Source of the DNA: Phenylobacterium sp.
GTDB taxonomy: Bacteria > Pseudomonadota > Alphaproteobacteria > Caulobacterales > Caulobacteraceae
Direction: 5' to 3'
DNA: 64,000 nucleotides
NCBI RefSeq assembly: GCF_030697925.1
Contig: NZ_JAUYOJ010000215.1
Coordinates: forward strand, 1 to 64,000
Shown piece by piece: positions 8,150 through 16,474 of the stretch. The notes beneath the pieces were generated by a model. It was not told the origin of the DNA and did not search any database. It was given only the letters and a program-made list of their open reading frames with translations. Made by a program: the position numbers and the translations under genes. The number at the start of each line of letters is the position of its first letter. Position 1 is the stretch's first letter.

Positions 8150-8405
8150 GCGCTATCCCTCCTCCTTGTGGGGAGAGCAATCGCATATGGCCGACGGTCA
8201 GGGCGCGGCGGTGGTCAGATGCTCCCCTCTTGGGGGAGCTCCCGGCCGAATGGCCGGGTGAGGGGGACTAAAATGTCCTTGGACGGCGGTTCGACGGGGC
8301 TCAGCAGGGGCTAAAGTCCCCCTCAGGCCCTTCGGGCCAGCTCCCCCAGAAGGGGAGCATCTTCGCTCCCCGCATATGCGATAGCCCTGCTCCTTGTGAG
8401 CAGGG
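8150..8405. repeat. Large composite palindromic intergenic repeat
   Basis: The 338-base gap between two leftward genes is mostly nested inverted repeats. TGCTCCCCTCTTGGGGGAGCT (8219-8239) is answered by AGCTCCCCCAGAAGGGGAGCA (8339-8359); GAGGGGGACT by AGTCCCCCTC; and an outer pair by GCAATCGCATATG (about 8187) and CATATGCGATAGC (about 8373). Such 'GGGGGAGCT...' palindromes are widespread in Caulobacterales intergenic DNA. No coding frame here is convincing. Confidence 0.75.
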
Positions 8406-8411
8406 ATGACC

Positions 8412-9059
8412 TCAGGCGCGCGCGTAAGCCGGCGTCCAGGTCGCCTGGCGCTGGCGGCGGATGGCGCCGCCCACCAGGCCGAAGCCCACGATCATCATCG
8501 CCCAGGTCGCCGGCTCGGGCACGGCGGTGGCCACGGCGATATTGTCGAGCTCGAAGGAATTGCCGGTCGAATAGAAGATCACCTTGGTGACCCGGTCGGA
8601 CCCGAAATTGTAGGTCATCCGCCGGCCGACGGTCTGGTCGCCGTTGAAGGCCCCGTCCGCCAGGGCCGCGCCCACCAGCGTCTGGTCGAAGCCGTTCAGC
8701 CCGATGAAGCGGATGGCGTTATAGGCGTCGGGCGAGCCGATATAGACGCTGATCGCGCTGATCAGCGGCGTGTCCAGGGTCGCCGCGCCTCCCGCGTGGA
8801 TGGCCAGGTAGTCGGTGGTGGTGCCGGGCGGCGGGGCGGCCACGCCGGGGAACAGGCCCTGCGACCCGTCGAAGATCCCGGCCGCGCCGCTGAGGATCAG
8901 GCTGTAGCCCGGCGCCACATAGCCATCGAAGTCGTAGACCACGAACTGGTCCGCCGGCGGCGGCGTATCCACGGGCGAGGCGATCACCGTTAGGGCGTGG
9001 GCCGGCGCGGCCAGGGAAACGGTGGCCGCGGCGGCCATGGCGGCGATGCTGAACTTCAT
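8412..9059 (-). CDS. PEPxxWA-CTERM sorting domain secreted protein
   Basis: This 215-residue protein has an N-terminal signal peptide (MKFSIAAMAAAATVSLAAPAHA) and the C-terminal sorting tripartite signal: AVPEPATWAMM, a hydrophobic helix IVGFGLVGGA, then a basic IRRQRQ tail. This is the alphaproteobacterial PEPxxWA variant of PEP-CTERM, processed by an exosortase-type system during export to the surface or matrix. The body is rich in beta-strand, Gly, Asp and Asn segments (VVYDFDGY, GGAATLDTPL), resembling low-complexity extracellular proteins. No enzymatic motif is visible. A second protein with the same tail is encoded 800 bases downstream. Confidence 0.9.
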   Translation of the reverse strand: MKFSIAAMAAAATVSLAAPAHALTVIASPVDTPPPADQFVVYDFDGYVAPGYSLILSGAAGIFDGSQGLFPGVAAPPPGTTTDYLAIHAGGAATLDTPLISAISVYIGSPDAYNAIRFIGLNGFDQTLVGAALADGAFNGDQTVGRRMTYNFGSDRVTKVIFYSTGNSFELDNIAVATAVPEPATWAMMIVGFGLVGGAIRRQRQATWTPAYARA

Positions 9060-9457
9060 GCTTGGACCCGTAACAAAAACGCCCGCTCACCGAGCCTGAT
9101 CAACCGATCCCAGGGTTGTAGAGCATCTGGCGACCGCCTGACGGTAATTCCCTCTCGAGTTGACGGTTCCAAATTCAATACGGGCTCAAAGACGAGCAAA
9201 TCTTAATTAACCCTAACCAGCAAATTGGACTGGAACAACTGAACCGCGGCGGTGTTTGAGCTTCGCAGTGGGTCGCCTCCAGCAGTTGGGCGATCACCGG
9301 GCGCGGTCTGGAGGGATCCCGCCCAAGGTCTGAATCGTCGGCCCCCGACGTTCGACCGAGCCGGCCCGGGCCGCGCCGCGCAGCGCGACCGGGCCGGCTT
9401 TCGGCGCGACGCTTGCTCCGCCCCGACGAAGGCCGCAAGGTTCATGCGGGGGCAGTG
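9060..9457. other. Intergenic region with hairpin and AT-rich promoter-like stretch
   Basis: This 398-base gap has no supported gene. It contains an AT-rich segment (TCTTAATTAACCCTAACC near 9199-9216) that could hold a promoter or a CtrA half-site for either flanking direction, followed by the strong GC hairpin at 9359-9399. Confidence 0.4.
9359..9399 (+). terminator. Strong GC hairpin (terminator-like)
   Basis: AGCCGGCCCGG (9359-9369) pairs perfectly with CCGGGCCGGCT (9389-9399), with a 19-base GC-rich loop followed by only a short T run. It may be a terminator or a leader structure for the small gene at 9458; the weak T-tract makes classical termination uncertain. Confidence 0.5.
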
Positions 9458-9646
9458 ATGGCTTATTACCGGGTATATCTTACAGGTCGCGACGGGCGGA
9501 TCCGGGATGTCCGGCCCATCGAGGCCGCGTCCGACGACGCGATCCTGAAGCTCGTCGGCGACATGGACCTGCGCGGCTTCGGCGCGGAGATCTGGGACGG
9601 GGCGCGGAAGCTGGCGACGACCTTTCCGTATCGGGAGCGGGATTAG
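9458..9646 (+). CDS. Small conserved-looking hypothetical protein
   Basis: The 62-residue product (MAYYRVYLTGRDGRIRDVRP...) has a beta-hairpin-like N-terminus followed by an amphipathic helix (SDDAILKLVGDMDL) and a C-terminal strand (IWDGARKLATTFPY). This layout resembles the short DUF6894-type proteins common in alphaproteobacteria, but the match is not certain. The start is the ATG right after GGGGGCAGTG, where GGGGG can act as ribosome site. Function is unknown. Confidence 0.55.
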   Translation: MAYYRVYLTGRDGRIRDVRPIEAASDDAILKLVGDMDLRGFGAEIWDGARKLATTFPYRERD

Positions 9647-9684
9647 GCGGAGGGCTGGAGTGGAGATCACGCCCGCACCCACCA

Positions 9685-9705
9685 CTCGTCATCCCGGCTT
9701 CGGCG
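9685..9705 (+). repeat. Truncated REP-type repeat
   Basis: CTCGTCATCCCGGCTTCGGCG matches the left half of the full repeat at 11352-11393, then stops abruptly where the 94-base palindromic element at 9715 begins with its TTACGG flank. The second element appears to have landed in or beside a REP copy. Confidence 0.55.
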
Positions 9706-9714
9706 TAATATTAC

Positions 9715-9808
9715 GGCGACAGTGAATTAAATTGACGCCTCAATTGATCGACGCCAAGCGAGGGCCCCCGCCGAAAGACGCTGGCGTCAAATAGAATGCA
9801 CTGTCACC
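9715..9808. repeat. 94-bp palindromic element, copy A
   Basis: The ends are GGCGACAGTG and CACTGTCACC (one mismatch from a perfect inverted repeat). An inner pair, TTGACGCC and GGCGTCAA, gives a nested hairpin. It is about 90% identical to copy B at 10578-10670 in the same orientation. The GGTGACAGTG end resembles the ends associated with REP-associated Y1 (RAYT-type) transposases, suggesting a non-autonomous mobile palindrome. Confidence 0.75.
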
Positions 9809-9815
9809 GCCGTCG

Positions 9816-10445
9816 TCAGGCGGTCCGCAGGCTCGTCGTCCGCCGCCGTCCGCCGCGAACCGCCGCGCCCACGGCGCCGAAGCCCACGATCATCATCGCC
9901 CAGGTCGCCGGCTCGGGCACGGCGCTCACCGCGACGTTCAGGTTGTCCACCACGAAATGGAAGTCGTCCTGCGATGGCGTCGGCGCCAGGCTGGTGAAGG
10001 TCAGGCCCGTGAGCCCCTTCCAGGTGGTCGTCAGGGCGAAGGGCGAGCCGGTGTCGAGATTGATCGTCGTCGTATAGAGCAGGCCCGCGCCGGAATAGCC
10101 GTCGATGCGCAGCTGCAGGTCGTCGCGCCAGGCCGCGGTGAAATAGCCGCCGCCGAACGAGAAGGTCCCGTCGATCGCGCGGATTTCCGAGGGCGCGCCA
10201 TACCGGTTAAACGCCGCGTGGGTCGGCGACACCACGCCGTGGGCGTAGCCGGTGTTCTCCAGGTGCTGGGCCGGGTTGAGCCAGGGGTCGACGACCCCCC
10301 AGTTCTTCCACCACAGGTCGTTGTAGCCGACGTGAATCTGGAACTGGTGGGGAATGTCCTCGAAGCCGATGACGGCCGCCTGCGCCGGAACGGCGGCGAG
10401 CGCCAGGAAAGCGGCGCAAGCCGTGGACGCCAGAACTCGGTTCAC
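9816..10445 (-). CDS. PEPxxWA-CTERM sorting domain secreted protein
   Basis: The 209-residue protein starts at a GTG with GGAG eight bases upstream; an earlier GTG ten codons up is less likely. The signal peptide is VNRVLASTACAAFLALAAVPAQA. The C-terminus has the sorting signal AVPEPATWAMM, a hydrophobic segment IVGFGAVGAAV and a basic GGRRR tail. The body includes IGFEDIPHQFQIHVGYNDLWW and strand-rich Gly/Thr segments and looks like an extracellular beta-sandwich. It shares only the sorting tail with the neighbour at 8412-9059. The gene is bracketed by two direct copies of the 94-bp palindromic element. Confidence 0.88.
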   Translation of the reverse strand: MNRVLASTACAAFLALAAVPAQAAVIGFEDIPHQFQIHVGYNDLWWKNWGVVDPWLNPAQHLENTGYAHGVVSPTHAAFNRYGAPSEIRAIDGTFSFGGGYFTAAWRDDLQLRIDGYSGAGLLYTTTINLDTGSPFALTTTWKGLTGLTFTSLAPTPSQDDFHFVVDNLNVAVSAVPEPATWAMMIVGFGAVGAAVRGGRRRTTSLRTA

Positions 10446-10577
10446 AGGGGTGTCTCCATTTACAGTAGAGCGCACCTATGTCCTGCTACCTATGGCCGGT
10501 CAATGGTGGAGCTTGGCCAGCGCCTTGGCCGGCCGCGCCGCCGCCGTCCGCGCCGTGACGATGTCGAGGATAGTTAC

Positions 10578-10670
10578 GGTGACAGTGAATTGAATCGACG
10601 CTTCAATTGATCGACGCCAAGCTAGGGCCCCCGCCGAAAGACGCTGGCGTCAATTTAATGCACTGTCACC
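10578..10670. repeat. 94-bp palindromic element, copy B
   Basis: This 93-base copy runs from GGTGACAGTG to CACTGTCACC, a perfect 10-base terminal inverted repeat, and shares the internal core GCTGGCGTCAA and AGGGCCCCCGCCGAAAGACG with copy A. It lies between the start of the PEPxxWA gene and the stop of the methyltransferase gene, both transcribed leftward. Confidence 0.78.
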
Positions 10671-10681
10671 CTAACCGCGCC

Positions 10682-11281
10682 CTACCGCGTCGCGATGACG
10701 TGCAGCCACAGCCGCGGCTCGCGGTCATAGCCGCCGCCCGGCCCGCTGCGCACCTCCAGCGCGCCCCACGGCCCGGCCGCCTCATAGGCCGCGCGCAGGG
10801 CCTCTTCCGTGGGGAAATTGAAGAACCGTCCGAGCGCGTCGCGCCCGTCGCCGTCGCCGGCCTTGTAGCCCGCATAGAACAGCCCGCCCGGCTTCAACGC
10901 GCGGCGCACCCGCCCCAGGATCGCGGCTAAGCCGCCCAGCGGCACGTGCAGCAGGCTGGCATTGGCCCAGACCGCGTCATAGGCGCCCTGCGCTTCCAGC
11001 TCCTCGAACAGCATCACCCGCACCGGCCGCCCGATCCGCCGCTCTGCCTGGGCCGCCAGCCCCGGCGAGCCGTCGGTGGCCTCGACCTCGAAACCCGCCG
11101 CCAGCATGGCCTCCGCGTCCCGCCCCCCGCCGCAGCCCAGCTCCAGGATCCGCCCGCCCGGCGCCACCCGCGCCAGGAAGTCGGACAAGGCCCGCGACAC
11201 CGCCTCCCGGCGGCCGGCATAGGCCACGGCCTCGCGGTCGTAGAAGGCCAGGGTGTCAGGGTCGTGGAATGGGTTGGTCAT
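10682..11281 (-). CDS. Class I SAM-dependent methyltransferase
   Basis: The 199-residue protein has a Rossmann methyltransferase fold: motif I GGRILELGCGGGRDAEAM (SAM-binding ELGCGGG), the acidic end of strand 2 in VEATDGSP, motif post-II AYDAVWANASLLHVP, and motif III LKPGGLFYAGYK. It resembles the TehB/UbiE-like small methyltransferases, which act on small molecules. The substrate cannot be inferred from the neighbourhood, which is repeat-rich. Length is normal for the family and the start ATG (MTNPFHDPDT) matches the usual N-terminus. Confidence 0.9.
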   Translation of the reverse strand: MTNPFHDPDTLAFYDREAVAYAGRREAVSRALSDFLARVAPGGRILELGCGGGRDAEAMLAAGFEVEATDGSPGLAAQAERRIGRPVRVMLFEELEAQGAYDAVWANASLLHVPLGGLAAILGRVRRALKPGGLFYAGYKAGDGDGRDALGRFFNFPTEEALRAAYEAAGPWGALEVRSGPGGGYDREPRLWLHVIATR

Positions 11282-11351
11282 GGGGGCGGCCCAGGTTTCG
11301 CCGGAGGGGCGGTGCGGTCAAGGGGCACAGAATGTCCCCTCGCTACCCCCG

Positions 11352-11393
11352 CTCGTCATCCCGGTTTCGGCGCAGCCGAAGGCCGGGACCCAT
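11352..11393 (+). repeat. REP-type palindromic repeat, complete copy
   Basis: CTCGTCATCCCGGTTTCGGC followed by GCAGCCGAAGGCCGGGAC forms a hairpin through CCCGG/CCGGG and TTCGGC/GCCGAA. This is a familiar alphaproteobacterial intergenic repeat; a truncated copy lies at 9685-9705. Confidence 0.65.
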
Positions 11394-11435
11394 ACGCGCC
11401 GGATCTCGACGAACGCGCGCAGACGCCGCTGACAC

Positions 11436-11948
11436 CTAGACCGCCAAAGGCTCTGGCGCGGGTCCAAAACGGTTCGCGAGCCCCGTTCCCTGACGCGACA
11501 GCATGAAGAGCAACATCACGAAGGTGACGTTGTAGAGGGCGCCGGCGACGAAAACCGCGATGAACAGTAGTCCGACCTCGGGCTGTGCGTGCCCGCCTGA
11601 ACCCCACATAAGCTTGGAAGATCCGAACATCGCGAGAGCCAGCAATGGCAGCGGCGGGACGCCCCACCAACCGGACCTGCCGCTGTCGTGCAGCCGCCGA
11701 GTCACGGCCGCCGCCAGGAGCGCGACGGTCAGGGCCAGGCCCGCGCACGTGACGAGGATGTACTTCTCGACGCTCGACGGCGTCCCTGCGAGGAGGTCCT
11801 CCAGCACCGGCGGCACGAAGCCACTCATCGCCACGTAAGGCAAGGCCATGGCGAAGATCGCGAACGACCAGAACTGCGCCCGCGTGTCCCGACCGGAGAG
11901 GCGGGTAAGGCCGCTAAGGCCGCGTCCGATGGAGCTGAATGCTTGCAA
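11436..11948 (-). CDS. DUF805 family membrane protein
   Basis: This 170-residue protein carries the DUF805 hallmarks: an N-terminal GRDTRAQFWSFAIFAMAL (G-R-x-x-R-x-x-F-W), a central AVTRRLHDSGRSGWW motif and a C-terminal ANRFGPAP. Four hydrophobic helices are apparent. The family is widespread in inner membranes and lacks an assigned biochemical role; YhaH-type members are examples. It stands alone between a methyltransferase and a repeat-rich gap, so context gives no clue. Confidence 0.88.
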   Translation of the reverse strand: MQAFSSIGRGLSGLTRLSGRDTRAQFWSFAIFAMALPYVAMSGFVPPVLEDLLAGTPSSVEKYILVTCAGLALTVALLAAAVTRRLHDSGRSGWWGVPPLPLLALAMFGSSKLMWGSGGHAQPEVGLLFIAVFVAGALYNVTFVMLLFMLSRQGTGLANRFGPAPEPLAV

Positions 11949-12266
11949 GGTCTCACTCCGGCGGCGCGTGGGTGCGGGCGAGGGCGTAGTCTAGCTGGTG
12001 GCTTGGTCGAAGCTAGGCTGTGGGGACGGTTTGGCGCCTGCCGTGTTCGCGGTGTCGATCGGAAGGCGAACCGAATTTAGTATAGTGTCACCGTAATTCG
12101 CACCGTAATTCGAATTTTATTGGCGGCCTGGAAGTAGATTTTCGAAGTTAACCACTACCCTTCATGAGAAGCGCAATGATGCCGACAATCACGCCGCCAA
12201 GACCTGTAAACGCTGCAAGCCAGGTCACTAGGCCTTGGCTCGCCTCGCGCTGCGCCGGACTATCTG
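11949..12266. other. Intergenic region, no supported gene
   Basis: This 318-base gap contains the ends of a palindromic element near 12082-12110. On the minus strand it also holds a short hydrophobic reading frame ending near 12149 (...TWLAAFTGLGGVIVGIIALL...) that lacks a plausible start. No promoter or RNA was identified. Confidence 0.4.
12082..12110. repeat. Partial copy of the GGTGACAGTG palindromic element
   Basis: AGTGTCACCGTAATTCGCACCGTAATTCG contains, on the complementary strand, two tandem copies of the TTACGGTG sequence that flanks copies A and B. Only one end is present, so this is a degraded or truncated element. Confidence 0.45.
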
Positions 12267-12494
12267 GTGGAGGCGATCTGTGAGGGGATCGCCGAGGGCG
12301 GGACGCTGCACGGGCTGAGCAAGCTGCCGGACATGCCGTGCGCGCGCACGCTCGCCAACTGGATGCGGACCCGGCCCGACTTCGCCGAGGCGGTGGGGCG
12401 GGCGAAGGCGGAGCGCAAGGCGCGGCGGGCGGTGGACGCGGAATATGAGCGGTTGCGGCGGCGGCTGGGCGGGGTCCCGGCGAAGCCGGATTAG
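12267..12494 (+). CDS. Terminase small-subunit-like protein, probable remnant
   Basis: The 75-residue frame (GTG start) reads EAICEGIAEGGTLHGLSK, then LPDMPCARTLANWMRTRPDF and AEAVGRAKAERKARRAVDAE. This matches the helix-turn-helix half of phage terminase small subunits of the Sf6/gp1 type ('...AEGxSLRxIcrxxgMPsrxTvxrWl...F...Y.rAre'). It is shorter than functional subunits and stands alone with no large terminase or structural genes, so it is best read as a phage remnant or a domesticated DNA-binding fragment. The reading frame stays open a few codons upstream (PDYLVEAI), so the true start is uncertain. Its C-terminus merges with a palindromic repeat. Confidence 0.5.
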   Translation: MEAICEGIAEGGTLHGLSKLPDMPCARTLANWMRTRPDFAEAVGRAKAERKARRAVDAEYERLRRRLGGVPAKPD

Positions 12495-12614
12495 TTAGAC
12501 GCGAAGGACGCGAAGATCGCGAAGAGATGCGCCGCGCCCTTCGCGTCCTTCGCGTCCTTCGCGTACTTCGCGCCCTTTGTGTCTGCTTCTTTTGCGAGAA
12601 TCGCGGCTTCGCCG
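12477..12614. repeat. CGAAGGACGCGAAG palindromic repeat, copy 1
   Basis: The outer arms CCCGGCGAAGCCGG (12477-12490) and CGGCTTCGCCG (12604-12614) enclose GACGCGAAGGACGCGAAG and several complementary CTTCGCGTCCTTCGCG units. The same nested structure recurs at 13591-13703 on the other side of htpX. It could act as a bidirectional terminator between htpX and the upstream rightward frame. Confidence 0.7.
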
Positions 12615-12615
12615 C

Positions 12616-13542
12616 TTAGCCCCAGGGGCCGCGTCTCGCGCGGGTGATCGGGACGGCGGTCTCGCCTCGGCGGGTGACGATCGGCGGGGCGCGGCCGGCC
12701 AGGCGCATCAGGGCCTCGACGCGGTTGTGCGTCGCCGGGTGGGTGGAGAACAGGTTGTCGGCGCCTCGCCCCGAGAGCGGGTTGATGATGAACATCTGGC
12801 CGGTGGCGGGATTGCGCTCGGCCGTCAGGTTGACGATGCCGCGGGCATGGGCGTCGATCTTCTGCAGGGCGCTGGCCAGGGCCTGGGCGTCGCCGCTGAT
12901 CGCCGCGCCGCCGGCGTCGGCCTGGTATTCGCGGCCGCGGCTGATGGCCATCTGGACCAGGGCCGCGGCCATGGGGGCCAGGATCATCAGGGCCAGGGTC
13001 CCGATGATGCCGCCCGGCCGCTCGCGGTCATTGCCGCCGAAGAACAGCGCGAAATTGGCCAGCGCCCCGATGGCGCCAGCGATGGTCGCCGTGACGGTCA
13101 TGGTCAGCGTGTCGCGGTTCTTCACATGGGCCAGCTCGTGGGCCATGACCCCGCGGATCTCGCGGCGGTCCAGCATGCGCAGCAGGCCCACGGTGGCGGC
13201 CACGGCGGCGTGCTCGGGGTCGCGGCCGGTGGCGAAGGCGTTGGGCTGGTCGCTGTCGATGACATAGACCTTGGGGCGGGGCAGGCCGGCGCGCTGGGCG
13301 AGGTCATGGACGTCGGCGACATAGTTCGCCAGCAGGGGCTCGGGGGTGGCGGGGTCGACCTCGCGGGCGCCGTACATTTTCAGCACGATCTTGTCGGCGT
13401 TCCAGTAGCTGACGAAATTCATCGTCGCGCCCAGCAGGAAGGCGATCGCCATGCCGGTGGGGCCGCCGATCAGATAGCCGACGCCGACGAAGATCGCGGT
13501 GAGCGCCGCGAGCAGCACGAAGGTGCGAAGGTGGTTCTGCAT
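12616..13542 (-). CDS. htpX: Zinc metalloprotease HtpX
   Basis: This 308-residue inner-membrane M48 protease helps clear misfolded membrane proteins together with FtsH. Two N-terminal transmembrane helices ([20 protein letters not shown] and a following one near residues 28-45) precede the zinc motif HELAHV, with H135 and H139 as ligands, E136 catalytic, and the third ligand Glu in [12 protein letters not shown]. Two further helices follow the active site. The family segments [15 protein letters not shown] and [17 protein letters not shown] are present. Length is typical. Repeats flank the gene on both sides and may insulate its transcription. Confidence 0.97.
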   Translation of the reverse strand: MQNHLRTFVLLAALTAIFVGVGYLIGGPTGMAIAFLLGATMNFVSYWNADKIVLKMYGAREVDPATPEPLLANYVADVHDLAQRAGLPRPKVYVIDSDQPNAFATGRDPEHAAVAATVGLLRMLDRREIRGVMAHELAHVKNRDTLTMTVTATIAGAIGALANFALFFGGNDRERPGGIIGTLALMILAPMAAALVQMAISRGREYQADAGGAAISGDAQALASALQKIDAHARGIVNLTAERNPATGQMFIINPLSGRGADNLFSTHPATHNRVEALMRLAGRAPPIVTRRGETAVPITRARRGPWG

Positions 13543-13590
13543 GGGGCTCGATATGGGGTGGCGGGGGAGGTGTTCGCAAGCGTCGGAACG

Positions 13591-13703
13591 CCCGGCGAAG
13601 CCGGCCAGAAGATGGACACGAAGATCGCGAAGGACGCGAAGGGTCAGCGCCGCCTCTTCGCGCCCTTCGCGTTCCTTGTGTCTGACTATTTCGGCTTCGC
13701 CGG
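13591..13703. repeat. CGAAGGACGCGAAG palindromic repeat, copy 2
   Basis: The outer arms CCCGGCGAAGCCGG (13591-13604) and CGGCTTCGCCGGG (13691-13703) enclose ACGAAGATCGCGAAGGACGC and the complementary CTTCGCGCCCTTCGCG, a close relative of the element at 12477-12614. It separates htpX from the GGDEF-EAL gene. Confidence 0.7.
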
Positions 13704-13705
13704 GA

Positions 13706-15154
13706 TCAGCGCCGCGCGCGCAGGGCGGTGACCGGGGCCGCTTCGACCGGCTCGGCGCGGGGGCCGAGGTCGGCGGCCTGTTGGCGGATCAGGGCCTCGA
13801 CCTCGCCCGCCGGCATGGGCCGGGCGAACAGGTAGCCCTGCATGCGATCGCAGCCGGCGGCGCGCAGGAACAGGGCCTGGGCCTCGTCCTCCACCCCCTC
13901 GGCGACGATGCGGGCGTCCAGCGACTTGGCCGCATTGAGCATGGCGCGGACCAGCTTGGAGACCCGTGGATCGCGGCCGACGTCGCCGATCAGCGACTGG
14001 TCCAGCTTCACCGTGTGGATGGGCAGCTGCAGCAGGGCGCGCAGGTTGGAATAGCCGGTGCCGAAGTCGTCCAGCGCGATGCGAACGCCCTTCGACGCCA
14101 GGCGCTCGATGTGGCGCCGCGCCAGGCCCAGGTCCTGGACCAGGAAGGTCTCGGTGATCTCCACGGTGAGCGCCGTGGCCGGCAGGTCGGTGGCCTTCAG
14201 CCGGCGCAGCAGGTCGCGCGAGAAGCCGGGGTCCAGCAGCTCGCGCGGCGAGACGTTGCAGGAGACGATGTCGATCAGGCCCTGCGCCACCCACGGCGCG
14301 GTGGTCTGGCAGGCGCTGGCGAAGATGGCGGCGTCCAGGTCGCCGATCAGGCCCAGCTCCTCGGCCAGGGGCACGAAGACGCCGGGGGCCAGCAGGCCCT
14401 TTTCCGGATGGTTCCAGCGGGCCAGGACCTCGACGGCGACGATGCGGCTGTCGGCGGCGTCGACCACCGGCTGGTACCAGGGGACGATCTCGCCGGCCGG
14501 GATGGCGCGGCGGAGCTCGGCCTCCAGGCTGTGGCGGGCCTCGCCGGCCAGGCGCAGGTCGGTGTCGAAGGCCGACCAGCGCCGGCCCCCGGCGCTCTTG
14601 GCGCGGTAGAGGGCCATGTCGGCGTAGCGCTGCAGGTCGACGGCGTCGGTGGCGTCGTCGGGATAGACCGCCACGCCGATGGAGGCGCCGGGGGAGACTG
14701 TCCGGCCATAGATGGTGTGGCCCTGGCTGAGCAGCTGGGTGAGCGCCGCGGCGCGGCGGGCCACCTGGTCGCCCGAGGCGATCACCGCGAACTCGTCGCC
14801 GCCCAGGCGGCAGACCAGGTCGCCGGACTTGGCCCCGCTCTTCAACCGCCGGCCGATCTCGTTCAGCAGCTGGTCGCCGGCGTGGTGGCCCAGGCTGTCA
14901 TTGAGGTGCTTGAAGCGGTCCAGGTCGATGACGAACAGGGCCAGGCGTTCGCCCGAGCCTTGCGCGGCCTCCAGCCGGTCGATCAGGGCCGCGGTGAAGG
15001 CGCCTCGGTTGAGCAGGCCGGTCAGCCCGTCGGTGCGGGCCAGGAGCAGGGTGAGCGCGCGCTCGGCCTCCAGCTCCTCGACGCGGGCGGCCAGGGCCTC
15101 GGAGATGCGGGCCACCTCCTCGCGCGCCATGCTCTCGGCCGCGTCGTCCTCCAT
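13706..15154 (-). CDS. Bifunctional diguanylate cyclase/phosphodiesterase (GGDEF-EAL)
   Basis: The 482-residue cytoplasmic protein has a short N-terminal coiled coil (residues 5-40), a GGDEF domain (about 40-210) with intact [10 protein letters not shown], and an EAL domain (about 225-465) with [37 protein letters not shown] and AEGVE. Both catalytic motifs look complete, so c-di-GMP synthesis and hydrolysis are both possible. The allosteric inhibitory site, RxxD five residues before GGDEF, reads K109-S-G-D112, so product inhibition may be weakened. No sensor domain or membrane segment is present; partner-based control through the coiled coil is inferred. Confidence 0.95.
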   Translation of the reverse strand: MEDDAAESMAREEVARISEALAARVEELEAERALTLLLARTDGLTGLLNRGAFTAALIDRLEAAQGSGERLALFVIDLDRFKHLNDSLGHHAGDQLLNEIGRRLKSGAKSGDLVCRLGGDEFAVIASGDQVARRAAALTQLLSQGHTIYGRTVSPGASIGVAVYPDDATDAVDLQRYADMALYRAKSAGGRRWSAFDTDLRLAGEARHSLEAELRRAIPAGEIVPWYQPVVDAADSRIVAVEVLARWNHPEKGLLAPGVFVPLAEELGLIGDLDAAIFASACQTTAPWVAQGLIDIVSCNVSPRELLDPGFSRDLLRRLKATDLPATALTVEITETFLVQDLGLARRHIERLASKGVRIALDDFGTGYSNLRALLQLPIHTVKLDQSLIGDVGRDPRVSKLVRAMLNAAKSLDARIVAEGVEDEAQALFLRAAGCDRMQGYLFARPMPAGEVEALIRQQAADLGPRAEPVEAAPVTALRARR

Positions 15155-15211
15155 GGCCGTGAAACCCCCTGCGCAAGGGGCGGATTATCCCATGGTGGAG
15201 CTAGCCGACTG

Positions 15212-16474
15212 TTAACGGGGGCTGAGAAGGTGCTCGGCCTCGGGAGCGGCGGGCTCCTCGATCTGGTTCTCCCACTTGGCGACCACGGCGGAGGCCACCG
15301 AATTGCCCAGGACGTTGGTGGCCGAGCGGCCCATGTCGAGCAGGTGGTCGACGCCGAGGATCAGCAGCAGGCCGGCCTCGGGCAGGTCGAAATAGGTCAG
15401 GGTGGCGGCGATGACCACCAGCGAGGCGCGGGGGACGCCGGCCATGCCCTTCGAGGTGATCATCAGCAGCAGCAGCATGGTGACCTGCTGGCCGAGGGAG
15501 AGGTCGATGCCGTAGGCCTGGGCGATGAACAGCACCGCGAAGGTGCAGTACATCATCGAGCCGTCGAGGTTGAACGAGTAGCCCAGCGGCAGGACGAAGG
15601 AGGCGATCCGGCGCGAGATGCCGAACTTCTGCAGCTCCTCCAGGGTCCGCGGATAGGCCGCCTCCGACGAGGCCGTGGCGAAGGCCAGCAGGGCCGGGCC
15701 CCGGATCGCGCCCAGCAGCTTCATCGCCCGCGGTCCGACCACCAGCAGCATCGCCGCGATCAGCAATCCCCACAACACGCCCAGAGACGCATAGAACCCC
15801 AGCACGAACTTCGCGTAATCGACCAGCACCCCAAGTCCCTGCGTAGCAATCGTTGCAGCAAGAGCCGCGAATATTGCGAGAGGAGCGGTCTTCATTACAT
15901 AACCGGTCACCTTGAGCATTATGCTGGCGATCTGATCGACTAATGCGATGACCGCCGGAGCTCGGTCATCGAGCGAGGCCACCGCGGTGCCGACGAAGAT
16001 CGAGAACACCACGATCTGCAGGATCTCGTTGTTGGCCATGGCCTCGACGATGGACTTCGGCACCAGGTGGGTGACGAATTCCTTCAGGGTGAGCTTGGTG
16101 GCGTCCACCGCGCCCGTGGCGCCCGCCGCCTCGTCGATCAGGTCCATGCCGACGCCGGGCGAAATCAGGTGGACCATCAAGAGGCCGATGGTCAGCGAGA
16201 CGATCGAGGCGCTGATGAACCAGGCCATGGTCTTGACGCCGACCCGGCCGATGCTGGCGGCGTCCTCCATGTGGGCGATGCCGGCCACCAGGGTGGAGAA
16301 CACCAGGGGCGCGATGATCATCTTGATCAGCCGCAGGAAGACGTCGGTGATGATGGTCAGGTTGCCGGCGACTTCCTTGGCCTGCTCCGGACTTAGGCCC
16401 TGGTTCACCCCCCAGCCGACGGCGACGCCGAGCACCATGGCCCCCACGATGAAGGCGGTGAAAAGACGATTCAT
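15212..16474 (-). CDS. Dicarboxylate/amino acid:cation symporter (DAACS family)
   Basis: The 420-residue transporter has the glutamate/aspartate transporter fold with about eight transmembrane helices and two re-entrant loops. Signature segments are VFLRLIKMIIAPLVFSTLV, AFATASSEAAYPRTLEEL (the serine-rich HP1 motif), GYSFNLDGSMMYCTFAVLFI (the N-x-D-G cation site) and the GMAGVPRASLVV HP2 loop. Likely substrates are C4-dicarboxylates or acidic amino acids, with H+ or Na+ as coupling ion; the sequence alone does not separate them. It is oriented leftward, divergent from AMP nucleosidase. Confidence 0.95.
   Translation of the reverse strand: MNRLFTAFIVGAMVLGVAVGWGVNQGLSPEQAKEVAGNLTIITDVFLRLIKMIIAPLVFSTLVAGIAHMEDAASIGRVGVKTMAWFISASIVSLTIGLLMVHLISPGVGMDLIDEAAGATGAVDATKLTLKEFVTHLVPKSIVEAMANNEILQIVVFSIFVGTAVASLDDRAPAVIALVDQIASIMLKVTGYVMKTAPLAIFAALAATIATQGLGVLVDYAKFVLGFYASLGVLWGLLIAAMLLVVGPRAMKLLGAIRGPALLAFATASSEAAYPRTLEELQKFGISRRIASFVLPLGYSFNLDGSMMYCTFAVLFIAQAYGIDLSLGQQVTMLLLLMITSKGMAGVPRASLVVIAATLTYFDLPEAGLLLILGVDHLLDMGRSATNVLGNSVASAVVAKWENQIEEPAAPEAEHLLSPR

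Noticed and set aside
8131..8405. CRISPR-like or tandem array appearance of GGGGGAGCT units
   Set aside because: The units are inverted, not evenly spaced direct repeats, and there are no spacers; it is a nested palindrome.
12149..12240. Short hydrophobic minus-strand frame (TWLAAFTGLGGVIVGIIALL)
   Set aside because: It looks like a membrane helix but has no credible start codon or ribosome site; at most a relic, so not annotated as a gene.
13499..15943. 814-codon plus-strand frame opposite the GGDEF-EAL and symporter genes
   Set aside because: Low-complexity Gly/Gln/Ala/Val translation typical of an antisense frame; the minus strand encodes two complete recognisable proteins.
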